Shown: positions 12,201 through 23,422 of the stretch, piece by piece | Layout: every line of letters begins with the position of its first letter | Position numbering within the stretch: the stretch's first letter is position 1 | Source of the DNA: Blastomyces gilchristii SLH14081 | Taxonomy: Eukaryota > Ascomycota > Eurotiomycetes > Onygenales > Ajellomycetaceae | DNA: 64,000 nt | Assembly (NCBI RefSeq): GCF_000003855.2 | Contig: NW_003101666.1 | Coordinates: 909,129 to 973,128 of the forward strand | Reading direction: 5' to 3' | The notes under the pieces: generated by a model | Told to the model about the DNA's origin: nothing | Seen by the model: only the letters and a program-made list of their open reading frames with translations | Databases searched by the model: none | Program-made: the position numbers and the translations under genes

Positions 12201-13551
12201 TGAAGAAGATCTCTACAATCAATATAAAAGACTCTATTCTGGTTTACTCAGATGGCTCAAAAAATGAGACTTTGAACAGATTAGATGCAGGCATTGCTTA
12301 TACTGAAGATAATATCAATTTCATCTCAGATTTCTGAAATTTAAGCTGTGAATCTGAAGTCTTTGATGCTGAACTATTTACAATAGTAAAAGCTTTCAAA
12401 GTAATTAAGATAAAATCTTATAAAAGAGGAAATAACTTGAAAGAGGTATGAATATTCTCTGATAGTTAAGCTACTTTGAAAAGACTTAAAAATAGTCAGA
12501 TTCATAGTGATCAAATGAATCTTGAACTGATTTTAAATTCTGTTATGAAGATTCAAAAGAGAAGATTATCAAAACTGATAATTCATCTACACTGAGTTCC
12601 TGCTCATATGAATATTCATGACAATGAATTGACTGATTCAGCAGTAAAAAAGAGTTCAGAATTAAGCAGATCTATTCAAAAAACAGTGTTCTGATCTTTT
12701 ATAAAGAGAAAGATAAAAGAATCTTGTTTAAACAAGTGAAATAAAAGCTGACAGAAACAAAAGAAGAGTATACATTATTCAAGATATGAGACAAAACATA
12801 AGTGGAAATCTTGTTTAATTAAATGTACAAAGAAAATATTCTCATCTATAATTCAGCTGAGACTAGAGCATGATTATTTCAAATCTTATATACAAAGATT
12901 TGATGATAGATTTGATTCAACAGAATGCTCATTCTGCAATGCAAATGAAAATTCTGAGTATATTATAATGCATTATACATTATATAATAGCCTCAGAACC
13001 AGATTGAAGCAGAAGTATGATTTAAATCAATTAAATATGAGATTCTTATTCTTAACTGAGACAGGAGTTAAATATCTAATAGTCTTTCTATCAGAAACTT
13101 AAGCAGCTACAACAAAACAGCTGAATTCAGCAATATCTGAATATGAAGAGGTGGAAATTGATTAGATATAGTCTGTTAAAACAGCTATACACTATCTTTT
13201 AATAATTTTGATTTGTTATAGTCTGTCTTTACTTTACCTTTTTTTTTTGTTCTTTTCTATCTATCTATTTAATGTGTCTATCTTTAAGACTGTGTTCTCT
13301 TTTCTTTTGTCATGATATTATCAAATGGTTTCAAAGTATCAGATGGTGTTAAAATACTGTAATTTGTAAACAGTTTTTATATTCTGAGCTGGAATTTTCT
13401 GATTTTGCATATCTGAAATTGGTAAATGTATAATAGTTAACTTTATAGATATAGAAAAAACCCTGAGAACTAAAAGTTCTCAGATAGATATCATAGTCTC
13501 TGACTGCATACATCTATAATTGAAGAATAATAATAATTATAATAATAATAC
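12201..13551 (+). mobile_element. LINE family E, copy E1, 5'-truncated (1.35 kb)
   Basis: The insert is absent from the aligned position of D2 (about 42190). It is flanked by a ~9-bp duplication (AAAAGTTAT at 12192-12200, AAAAGTTAC at 13552-13560) and ends in an AAT/ATA-repeat tail after TATAATTGAAG. Only the 3' end of ORF2 plus 3' UTR is present, as expected from incomplete target-primed reverse transcription. Confidence 0.85.
12242..13115 (+). pseudogene. LINE ORF2 C-terminus: RNase H and Cys/His motif (E1)
   Basis: The frame begins YSDGSK (about 12246), giving the first catalytic Asp, then GIAY, then DAELFTIVKA (catalytic Glu), IFSDS with ATLKRL (third Asp), and VPAHMNIHDNELTDSAVKK matching the RNase H end pattern V-P-x-H-x-x-I-x-x-N-E-x-x-D. 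A C-terminal motif CSFCNANENSEYIIMH follows at about 12930. This RNase H plus C-x2-C...H tail is usual in fungal Tad-like LINEs. A few TGA and TAA codons break it. Confidence 0.8.
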
Positions 13552-14858
13552 AAAAGTTACTTGAGTAATGACTTTCATCTCATTCTCATCTCAAGAATCA
13601 GTCATCTCATTATTCTTCATCTTGATATTAAGATTCTTTATCAGTGTTTATATCACAAGTTGAATCACATGAGCAATGCAGAAAAGATAACCTTGTTTAT
13701 TATTTCAGAAATGCAAAATCAATTTTTGCTTCAAGCTCTTCATTATAGTATAGTTATTCATGGCATTGTCAGTTGTAATTATAAGAAGACTGAAACTAAT
13801 ATCTCAATAGTTATTTTTAATCACAGTCATTAATATCTCTATCATATAATTCTTAGTATGACTACTGATCAATGATTCAAATTCAATTAATGTCTCTTAA
13901 TAACTTCAGTTCTCATCAATATAATAACATGTAACTCTTATAAATGCAAGATTGTTTATACTAGTTTATACATTCACTGTGAGAGACACTCTTTGATGAT
14001 TCTTGAACTCTGATTCTAGATATTGTATATTGACTTTGTAATGTATCTCAAGATTGAACTGAAGACATAATTAATGTGAAATATGATGATTTTAATTAAG
14101 CATTTGAAGATGGGTTCAGAATTCAGAGTTTTCAATTGATTAAAGAGAAAGATTCAGAGATATACACATGCAAAGTAATTATTCATAGAAGTTATTAGAT
14201 AAAAGTTGTGAAATCAGAGTACTGATACATGATTATTTTCACATGATTTTCTTCAAATTAGAAAGTTAGTATTATTAAAAATCATTATCTAATAGAGTAA
14301 CTTATCAGCTCAGTAGTAATTTTCTGATTATTTTTTTTTATTATCTGCATTCTGATAACTTTAGATGTCAGAAAATTTCTTCAGAGTTATAATCAGTCTA
14401 TAATAAATGTTTCTAAATAAAGTTGCAGTGATTGTAGTAGAGAGATAACTCTTCAGTAATCTGCAATGTAATCTGTTAATAATTATTTCATAGTTCATCT
14501 CAATATTTATATTGAGTTTTTCATAAATTTCTTGATCTGAAATCAGATGTGAAGAATGAAGTGATTATTTATCATGATTGAAAGAGAGTATTCTGTGTTA
14601 AATTGTAAACAATATAGACTTTGTAATTCACAGTAATTTCTTGAAGAGTTTGTGAATTTTCAATAGAAGTGAAAGAAGTGAAAGAAGTGAATTCAGAAGA
14701 TATGATAAAGAGTTAAAAAAGATAATAATTTATTTTCAATAAAGATAATATCTGATCACTGATGTGTGTAAGAAGAATTATTATAAGAGAAAATAATCTT
14801 CTTTCTTAGCTTAGTTATAATTTTAGTACTAACTCAGATTGAATATCATCAATGTATA

Positions 14859-15154
14859 TACAAGAGGCCTACGCTGAATAGATTGATATAATATTTATAG
14901 GTCTTATATAACAAAGTGAAAAATGTTAAAGAAGAAAAGAAAAGAGAAAGTGTGATAATCAGTGATCAGAGTGAATATTTATACACATACATAGTAATGT
15001 ACATGATGAAGCTTCAGAGCAGAAGAATAGAAATTCTGTGAGTTTTTCAGCTGAGAATCAGTGATCAGAAATGATTAAGAATCAGAGCTTTTCAGCAGAA
15101 TCTATAAAGTGTAATGAAATAGTCTATATGATTGATTAGATGCAGCCTGCTATA
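14859..15154 (-). repeat. 3' LTR of C1 (296 bp)
   Basis: Outer edge (14859 side) keeps GGCCTACGCTG; inner edge is decayed (GCAGCCTGCTATA for GCAGCCCGTCACA). It has one copy of a 56-bp unit that is present twice in the 5' LTR. Confidence 0.85.
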
Positions 15155-15297
15155 TTAACTCCTCTCTTTTCTGATTATGTGTAGTTCTCATCAGTCAAAA
15201 GCCGTGATCTCAGATAATATGAAACTCAGAGTTTAGATCAGATAATCATAGCTGACTTATTTCACAAGATATTATCAGTCACAGCTGTGAGATCTCT

Positions 15298-15800
15298 AGA
15301 CTGACCGTGTGACCGTGTCTGAGACCAGGACCAGATTTTTTGATAGTCTCATTACCAATTCGACTGATCCTATTACACGGTTTTAACATTAGATAGTAGT
15401 CTCATACTGTCTCAGTGAGACTTACTGTCTACTCTTGTCACATTTTCCAAATGAGACCATGATTTCCACTTCTCAATTTAAATTATTTTTATTGCTTTAA
15501 ATGACTTTAAATCTCATTTGAGTGTTACCAAAAAGCGTTACTTTTTAAAAAATTAAAAATAGTCTAAAAAAACCTTAAAATGTCTAAAAATACTAACTTT
15601 ATGCCAAGAATGGGACTAAATGGGACTAAATGGGACCACTTTCTCATTTTTTTCAAGTCATGGTTCCATTTTAAGATCTGATATATAGTCACTTTACATG
15701 TTTTTTTGATAGCCAGTCCCAGCGGGATTCACGCCAAGAAATGTATGAGACCAGACCAAATGGGATCAAACGTGAAATTCATGATCCCGGCGGCCAGTCT
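15298..15800 (+). mobile_element. MITE family B, copy B2 (503 bp)
   Basis: Best-preserved B copy. Ends AGACTGACCGTG and CGGCGGCCAGTCT form imperfect inverted repeats. It is flanked by 10-bp duplications TGAGATCTCT / AGAGATCTCT (9 of 10 identical). It lies in the 3' non-coding region of C1, so B was active after C1 inserted. No ORF. Confidence 0.85.
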
Positions 15801-15959
15801 AGAGATCTCTCATTGAGAATATTCTCAATCTCTCACTCAAGTTTATTATCTTCTTCTATGATCTCTGATAACTGTCAGTTGAAGATCAGTTAAGAAGAAA
15901 ATGAGTCAGTGACAGTGCAGCAGAGAAAGCTCATGTGAAACATATTATGAATTTCTGAC

Positions 15960-18900
15960 AGAGTATCAAGATAAGAGTTGTGACTGCTGAAGATTTCTGT
16001 TACTGTGTATTTCATATAATGATAATTCAATATATGAGATGAGTGTGTGATCTGTATATTCTTAAGAATTAATCACATCAGATCTTCTATCTTATATTAC
16101 TCAGTAAAATCTTGATGAACATTGAATTGATCTTCTTAATCTTGTTTCATACTTATTATGAAGGTTTCTGCTCAGTCACAGACATCTCAGAGCTTCACTA
16201 CTATATTATCAGCAATCTGAATCAGACTGTGAGAATTTGATATGAAATGTATGATTTTTAGAAGATTCAACACTTTCATATAGTATTTATATATAAGAAA
16301 GAATAAGCTTACATCTATTAAAATAACATCTCAGTCATTGATAGTGATCTCTGTATATAGAAGAAGATTATATCAATCATTCTGTGAATAATTACAGAAC
16401 TTATGAAGATAGTTCTTTATAGTCTGAATTATTCATTCTGATACATTATTAATCTCAGAGTGATAGACAGTTGATAAACAGTATATAATCTTAAGAACTG
16501 GACAGATTCTTATTTTGAGAGTATTCACAAATTGACAGTCTTAATCTGATACTATAAATCTCAGTATTTCATGCATTCAATAGAACAGACTCTGTAGGAA
16601 GACTTCAGTAACTTGTTCAGTATTTATTTTATCACAAGATTTCAATATTATATCTTTACTCAATTGATTTATAATGATCAGAATGTTTCTACAATTCTTA
16701 CTCTCAGAGAGATTAATAGTGAAGTCAATTACTACATCTTATCAGATTCTATCAGAGATATTAAGTGATTTTAGTAGACCTTTTCTACAGTTCTTTTATA
16801 AGATGATGAAAGAATAATGATTACAGTTTCAGATGAAATGTCTGATACTGTTTGATATCTTAGATCAGTAGAACTCTTAAGAGATTATTCAATACAGTTA
16901 CTCACAACCTGAGTAATTAGTTATATATAAATCACGCATCTCTTGCATTATCTGAGTGTATAGAGATTCAGAATAAGAGACTCAGTGTTATTCACAGAAT
17001 CACAGAGTGTTATTATCATTGATTGAACATTCTGAGATGTCAGTTCTTATATATAGTTCTGAGAGGAATTGAGATACTTCTTGATATACTGCTTCAGTGA
17101 GTGATTAGAGAAGTTCATCAGTTTAAGCTGTTGTATGCTACAATTTATTCAGTGTAGATTCGAAAGAAGTTGAGATATCAGTATCAGTGTTGATATTGAT
17201 GTTAATATTGATGTCAGTTTGAAGAGAAAGTGTTCTAATTGAAGAAGTATGTATAGTGTCAGAAATAATCTCATTATAATTAACTAGTATTTTCAGATCT
17301 AAGAGCTGATACTCTCAGTTCATTCAGTAAGTGTCTGTTACATTGAATAGTATATCTTGCTCTTATTATGAGAGAGCATCTCTTATCAAGTTCTGACTGC
17401 TGAGATGATAGTGTATTGTGAAATTAAAACCGCTTAATAGCTCAGATTGTTGCATCTGTCATTTAGTAAGCTTACAGATGATAGTGAAGTGTTTGAGATT
17501 CTTATAATCTGTGATTATCTCAAATTTAAAGACACTTCAGAGCTCAGAGTCTCATTCTTCTAGATAGTGTACTATTGTAAGAAGTTCCTTATCATAGATC
17601 TCATAGTTGTATTCAGTAGAACTCAGTTTCTTAGATATAAAGATACATGATTGTAAGATATCTCTATTATTATATTACAATATAGCTTCTTGTATGATAT
17701 AGTCAGAGAAATTGACTTTAATAACTATCTTATAATCAGAATTAAATATTATCAGTAGAGAGATATTAATGAATATCTTCTTTATCTGTATAAATACAGC
17801 TTCAGTGTTCACTGATCACTGAAATACTGAGTTCTTCTTAGTGAGTTCTGTAAGTGATCTTACAATATCTGAGAAGTTTTGTATAAATAACTGATAGAAG
17901 TTAGCAAATCTGATGAAGCTTCATATATCTTTCACAGGATGTAAAGCTTCTTATTTAAGAATGACAGAGATCTTCTCAGAATTCATTTGAATTCTCTTAT
18001 CAGCTTCTATAATAAAATCTAGATATTTTATACTCTTGACTTTGAAATCACACTTGTCAATATCTATTGATAGTTCTGCTTCTTATAATTATTATAATAT
18101 TCTTTGCACATATTTCTGATATTTCTTTCTGAATTCATTGATGAAGATGAGAATGTTATCAAGATATACAGATACAAACTCATTAAGAAAATCTCAGAGT
18201 GCTCAGTTAATATACTTCTGAAATATACTGAGAGCATTAGTCAGTTCAAAGAGTATGACTATTCATTCAAAGAGATTATAATATGTTCAGAATACTGTAA
18301 GTCATTTATCTTCTTTAATAATACAAATCTTATGAAATGCAGTAATGATATTTAACTTTGTAAATCATTGAGCTTATCTGATATATGCTAAGATTTTATT
18401 GATGAGAGATATGAGATAACAGTCTTTCTTTGTCAATCTGTTCAGATCTCAATAGTTCACACAGAATCAGAGTTCTTTATCTAATTTCTTTACAAAGAGA
18501 ATAGAAGCTGCAGTGAAAGAGTTACTAATGTATATAAATCTCTTATTTAACAGATTATTGAGTGTCTTCTGAAGAAGAAGAAGTTCATCTTAAGACATAT
18601 TATAAAGAGAGCCTTTATAATAATTTGAGATCTTTATTATTCTTCTTTGCTAACTTGATACTGTGATTCACTTCTGAGTCTTGCAAGAGAGATATGTCTG
18701 TAATATTATCTTATCAGAAGATATCTATATATTTGTAATATTGTTAAGAGAGTTTTATATAAGAATCTGTTATTATAGTATAAGATAACTTCTCTAGAGC
18801 TTTCTTGATATTGATCAGACTAGCAGAGTAGATTATTATATAATCTTACTGTTAATAATCTTATCAGTGTTCTTGTCAGTAACTTTGTTAAGAGCTTTTT

Positions 18901-19340
18901 CAGAGCATTTCATAGATATTGATAGAGATCTGTGTCAAGTTTATAGTCTTATGAATATTATCTTTGTGAATTTGATCATTGTTGAGAAATATCAAACTCC
19001 TGTTTAAGCATTTAATAAGATGTCTTATTCAGATAGTTAGATGAGTTCTAGTATAAGATTATAGTCAAGATTATCAATCTCATATATATAAGCATCTTCA
19101 CATTGATGTTCTCTGATATCTATGTTTACTTTCATCATGTAATGAGTGTAAACATCTTTTAAGTCATCAAATCCTGCAAGAAGTTGAGGTTTCAGTAAGA
19201 GAATATACTGAAGGTTACAGTGTCTTATGACTGAAGATTTAATCATTGTATAGTGACATAGACTGCTGTCTATCATGGCTTTCATATTATATATATTATC
19301 TATCACAGTAGATACAAGAATCATGTTCATTATCATTCTC
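15960..19340 (-). pseudogene. pol: Pol of C1: protease, RT, RNase H, integrase, broken
   Basis: Minus strand. Protease at 19336-19037: VSTVIDNIYNMKAMIDSS, with IDSS for the active D-S/T-G. RT at about 18620-18100: FVKKLDKEL, F-C-V-N-Y-x-D-L-N, TKLNIITAFHK, and YLDNILIF for Y-L-D-D-I-L-I-F (about 18142-18166). RNase H at about 17640-17470: SKKLSSTEYNYEIYDKELL and ITDYKNL. Integrase core at about 16760-16370: DVVIDFTINL, IVSD, and STVYHSEINNVSE giving the D,D-35-E triad. The rest down to about 15960 has no clear domain. TGA replaces Arg and Trp codons repeatedly. Confidence 0.88.
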
Positions 19341-19399
19341 TCTTCAAATTATTATTGTCTGATCTCTTCAAGCTTCTGTTTATAAATTTGAACAGAAGC

Positions 19400-20510
19400 T
19401 AATCTTTTCTCTGTTCTATTAAAGTGTTCTTATAGTTATCTTCTGAATTCTTCTTCAATATGACATGATTGACATAGACTAATGCTGATTTATTCTTTGA
19501 GTGAGAAGATATGTAGGCTGATCAGCAGTTGAAAACAATGTATTCTAATCAGTTACTGGTGATATACACTTCTTATTGATATCAATCAGCAACTTCTTTG
19601 AGGGTGATCTCAGAGACTTGAAAGTCTGTTCAGATGATGAAAACCCTTGCTTGTGTATAGATATTTAAGTCTACTCAGTTCATGACATCTGCATTGTTAT
19701 TATTCTTTAGTGCAGATGTATGAGTGATTGAGATATAATATCTTCTACTACTGTTCTATATACTCTTGAGCTTAAGAAGATGATTATTCAATGTCTGAAG
19801 TTGTATATAGAAGTCTTTATAAGTTGAGTCTTTATCTACACTTATAAGAGTCTGTAAGAGTTTAAGAGTTAATGTCTTCTTAAGTATACTAATCTTTATT
19901 CAATTCTCTCAAGATTGATTATCTGCTTCTAGAATCTTGATATCAAAGTCAGAGATCAATGTTGTGAGAGAAGTGTTTCTCTGTTAAGTACTCTGTAACT
20001 AATCTAATACTTTCTGTTGTATGACAGTGTCTTAAAACAGAATATCAAGATATTTGATGATATTGTCAGGTATTTACAACACTGATTCACATGCTTTCAT
20101 TCATGAATGACACTTCTGTCTCACATGATTCTTTAATCATTCATCAATATATCAATCTTGATTGATTAATGAACTGATAGCATCTTTATCTACACTTAGT
20201 TTCATAAGCATTTCTAATCTTCATGATAAATAGAGAGTGAGATCAGAAGCATTAAAATATACAGAAGTATCTAGACATTTCTTCAGTACTTGTATATTTG
20301 TATCTGATTCAGTCAGTGTTAAAATTGCTTGTATAGAGATTTCTAGTTAAGATAATTATTAAATTTCCTTGTATTAACATTGTTGAATTGCATGTATATC
20401 AGCTATCTGTTGCTGTTGTAATTTCAACAATGCTTAAAGTTACTGTGACACTGCATCTATACTCATGTTCGAGAGTTCTCTCATATAATCAGTAGACATA
20501 GCTGTATCAT
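19400..20510 (-). pseudogene. gag: Gag region of C1, broken
   Basis: A plausible start on the minus strand near 20500 reads MSTDYMRELSNMSIDAVSQ, matching MSNNNMRELLNISIDAVPQW in C2 (from 40396). A Gln-rich stretch follows (LKLQQQQIAD). The rest is heavily interrupted and I could not place a zinc knuckle with confidence. Position between 5' LTR and protease supports Gag. Confidence 0.5.
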
Positions 20511-20809
20511 TCATTGAATGTGTGATATCTGTGAAATCAGAAGAAATGTAATTATATAAATATCTCATATATCTAAGATGTCAGAACTCTCAGGTCTTTC
20601 ACTGACATTCTCTTTATAAGATCTTGTTATGAGGTCAGAGTGACTGATAAGCAAGCTTCTATCTAGAGACTTAATATCTGCTTTAACTGATTGAGACTCA
20701 GTGTCTGCTAAACTGTTTAATTATTTCTCTATTTCTTATGCATTGTTACATGTTCAAATATCTCAGTAGATAATCATTTCTAATAAGAAAATGATGAATG
20801 TTTTTCAAG

Positions 20810-21161
20810 TGTAAGAGGCCTACACTGAATAGATCAGTATAATATTTATAGGTCTTATATAACAAAGTGAAAAACATTAAAGAAGAAAAGGAAGGAGAAA
20901 GTGCAAGAATCAGTGATCAGAGTGAATATTTATACATGTATGCAGTGATGTACACGGTAAAGCTTCAGGATGAAAGAATAGGAATTCTGTGAGTTTTTCA
21001 GTGGCATACGCGGTGGAGCTTCAGAGCGGAAGAATAGGAATTCTGTGAGTTTTTCAGCCGAGGATCAGCAATTGAGAATGACCGAGAATCAGAGCTTTTC
21101 GGCGGAATTTATGAAGTGTAATGGAATAGTCTATATAATTGATCAGGCGCAGCCCGTCACA
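20810..21161 (-). repeat. 5' LTR of C1 (352 bp)
   Basis: Outer edge (21161 side) keeps many CpGs (GGCGCAGCCCGTCACA, TTCGGCGGAA); inner edge (20810 side) is decayed. Two copies of a 56-bp unit start with AGCTTCAG at 20961 and 21017, which accounts exactly for the 56-bp length difference from the 3' LTR. Confidence 0.88.
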
Positions 21162-21449
21162 GTATAAAAGTAAATAAACAATCTTGATTAATCTCTGTCA
21201 TATTTCTTGAAATATAGTAATATTGTGAAAGAGAGTGTTACTAAATTACATTATCAGATAATATTATTAAAAATATATTAATATTATAAATATCAATGTT
21301 GAAAAAATGTTAATACTTATACATTATAGTGATTTGTGAATTATGATAGTTAAATATATATATATATATATGATTCCTGACATTGATTACAACTTGTACA
21401 ATAATTTTTGAAAACTCAAAATTAATTTCAATTATTAATAATTATGAAC

Positions 21450-22330
21450 TTATAACTAACTAATATAAAAAGAAACACACTTTTTCTACTTATCATCTTT
21501 CTTCTCTTTCTCATTCTTCTTATTATTCTTTATAATTCACTTTTCATTCTTATTCTTCTTCTTCTTCTTCTTATCTGAGATAATAATCATCTCAAAATCT
21601 CTCTTTACTATCTTCTCAGAGAAGGGTTTCTACTGCTCTCTCTTAGTCCAGATCAATCTGTGTCTCAACATTCTGCATTTTCTAATCTACTGTTTCAGGT
21701 TTCATCTCAGTAGTAAGTAGATTAATATACTCAGAGAGTAGAGCTGTCTTCTCAATATTCTGAATCATGAAGTGCATTCAAGACCTGAATAAGATCTCAA
21801 TTTCCTTCTTCTCTGTTAGCTTCTACTAATCAATTAGAGAACAGAAGTATTATCAAAAATCATTATCTCTTAATAAATAAAAAACTTATCAGTTTTGACT
21901 TTTTTATCTCTTATTTTAATATCTTCTCAATCTTCTTCTATTATTACTTATTTACAGTAATACTCTTCTTCTCTCTCTCTTTCTTCATCTTGATCTTAAA
22001 TCATTCTTAAGACTTCTTCTAATTTCACTTCTACTGTATAAGACACTTTAGTATCTTCTTTTTCATTCTCTTATATGTAATGTTATTCACATTATTTCTA
22101 TACTTAGTTCAGTCTAAATTTATCAGAAGTATTACTTAAAATTATTATTATTCTACTTTCTTATAAAGTCTCTTCAAGATATTATAAGATGTCTTATAAT
22201 CTGTTTCTTCTTGCTTAAATGTCTTCTTCTTCTCTCTCTTCAATCTGTGATGATGCTCATATGCCTTGATAATCTGCAGAACCGCAGAATATTTAAAGAG
22301 AAATGACATGATTAATTTCAGTGAGTGTTG
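21450..22330 (-). pseudogene. Lys/Glu-rich coding-like region of D1, function unknown
   Basis: On the minus strand a charged, probably coiled-coil frame is visible in pieces: AYEHHHRLKREEED near 22250, then Lys/Glu/Asp-rich runs ending in KKKKKNKNEK-type sequence near 21550. The same pieces occur in D2 (about 44330-45150). Position upstream of the transposase suggests an accessory ORF or the N-terminal part of the transposase. I do not recognise it, and the frame is full of stops. Confidence 0.35.
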
Positions 22331-22365
22331 AAGAAAGATAAAGATAGAAGAGACAGTCAGAAATG

Positions 22366-22366
<1 letters not shown>

Positions 22367-22396
<30 letters not shown>

Positions 22397-22463
22397 AATG
22401 ATAATAATGATGATAATGGTGATAATAGTGATAATAATAATGATAATGATAATGATGATGATG
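22367..22463. repeat. (ATA/ATG)n imperfect microsatellite in D1
   Basis: About 95 bp of AATAATAATGATAATGATGATG type repeat. The matching tract in D2 is at about 45198-45298 and differs in length and order, so it belongs to the family and keeps changing. Confidence 0.85.
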
Positions 22464-23422
22464 AAAAAGAGAGTGTATTGAAATATATTACTGACTTATC
22501 AAATATAAAGAGACTTAAAGAAAATATTAACAGCTTTCAGAGATGTATAGAAACAGCTACAGTATTGCATAGTAATATCATCTGCATTCAATACATACAC
22601 TGTTGATATTTTTTATATATAGTTATTATATAATCTGTATCAGAGATACATGCAGAAAACAGATCTTTATTACTAGAATAACTGATTGCAGCAATTCTCT
22701 GTTTTCATATTATAAAGATAAGTTATTCTCATTTCTTTCTTCTCTCTTTTCTCTTCTTCAATCAATCACTAATTTCAAGCTGGTATGAAAACTATTAAAA
22801 CACTCTCAGAAATTCAGAAATTGAAGAGTATAGACTAATCAAATTTTTAATAAATACAGTAGAAATCAAATTATCTTCTATAATAATCAATTCCTCACTC
22901 TCTCTTAATAAAGCAGCAGTCATGTTCTTCTCTTCTCTCAAATGAATATGATGTGAGAAAAGTGAGTACTACATCAGATTATAATAATCAATACAGTCTC
23001 AGTATGCAGAGCTGCATACACGCAGCGCATACTGAATTGAAAAGCTGTGTGAATTGCATATCAGTATCAGCATCTCAATGAGAGCTGTGCAGTGTGTGAA
23101 AGCTGCAACTCTTACTTATATATACAGAGAGTGAATTGTCAGAGTAAGTGTATATACATTGTATAAAACTAATACTTTTTGATAACACTCAGTCTCTGAT
23201 ATTATGAAAATAGAGTATTATTATTATTATTCTTCTTCAATAACAGATGTATACAGTCAGAGACTATGACATCTACCTGAGAACTTTTAGTTCTCAGAGT
23301 TTTTCTAATATCTATAGAGTTAACTATTATACATTTACCAATTTCAGATATGCAAAATCAGAAAATTTCAGCTCAGAATACAAAAACTCTTTATAAATTG
23401 CAGTATTTTAACACCTTCTGAT

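Larger units (their letters stand above)
10985..14800 (-). pseudogene. hAT transposase of D1, broken and split by LINE E1
   Basis: Read on the minus strand from about 14800 down. Around 13830-13580 the frame gives TDNAMNNYTIMKSL and, after a gap, CIAHVIQLVI; these match the hAT core T-x-D-N-A-x-N-N and C-x-A-H-x-x-x-L. Between about 11950 and 11430 it reads a typical mid-domain ending in YYTVAALLDL. At about 11200-11010 a decayed C-terminal dimerisation region ends with GETIKKLMIIKHKI. E1 (12201-13551) interrupts the gene between core and mid-domain. Stops are frequent. The N-terminal BED-type zinc finger expected near 14640 is not clear. Confidence 0.72.
14859..21161 (-). mobile_element. Ty3/Gypsy family C, copy C1, complete but decayed
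   Basis: Inserted into D1 with the 5-bp duplication GTATA (14854-14858 and 21162-21166); D2 keeps the empty site at about 43491. On the minus strand: 5' LTR 20810-21161, gag, protease, RT, RNase H, integrase, a purine tract (AGAAAAGAGAGGAG, minus strand, just above 15154), 3' LTR 14859-15154. It carries MITE B2 in the 3' non-coding part. Without B2 it is about 5.8 kb. No tRNA 3'-end primer site is obvious after the 5' LTR. Confidence 0.9.
10930..23181 (-). mobile_element. hAT-type DNA transposon D1 (4.58 kb) with nested E1 and C1
   Basis: Removing E1 and C1 with their duplicated bases leaves about 4584 bp, against about 4580 bp for D2 without B3. Both bodies are flanked by a similar 9-bp direct repeat (ATAACACTC at 10921-10929 and 23182-23190). 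Within it, hAT typically leaves 8 bp. The minus strand encodes a broken hAT transposase in the left half; a Lys/Glu-rich possible second ORF and a microsatellite lie in the right half. I could not see clear terminal inverted repeats, so the ends rest on copy comparison. Confidence 0.7.

Noticed and set aside
18104..18355. Plus-strand ORF within C1
   Set aside because: It is antisense to the C1 reverse transcriptase, whose YLDNILIF motif is on the minus strand.
14859..21161. Alternative genetic code with TGA as Trp
   Set aside because: TGA appears at Arg positions (for example both Arg in L-R-F-C-V-x-Y-R-D-L-N) as well as Trp positions, and TAA/TAG occur at Gln positions. Transition mutation explains all of these; recoding does not.
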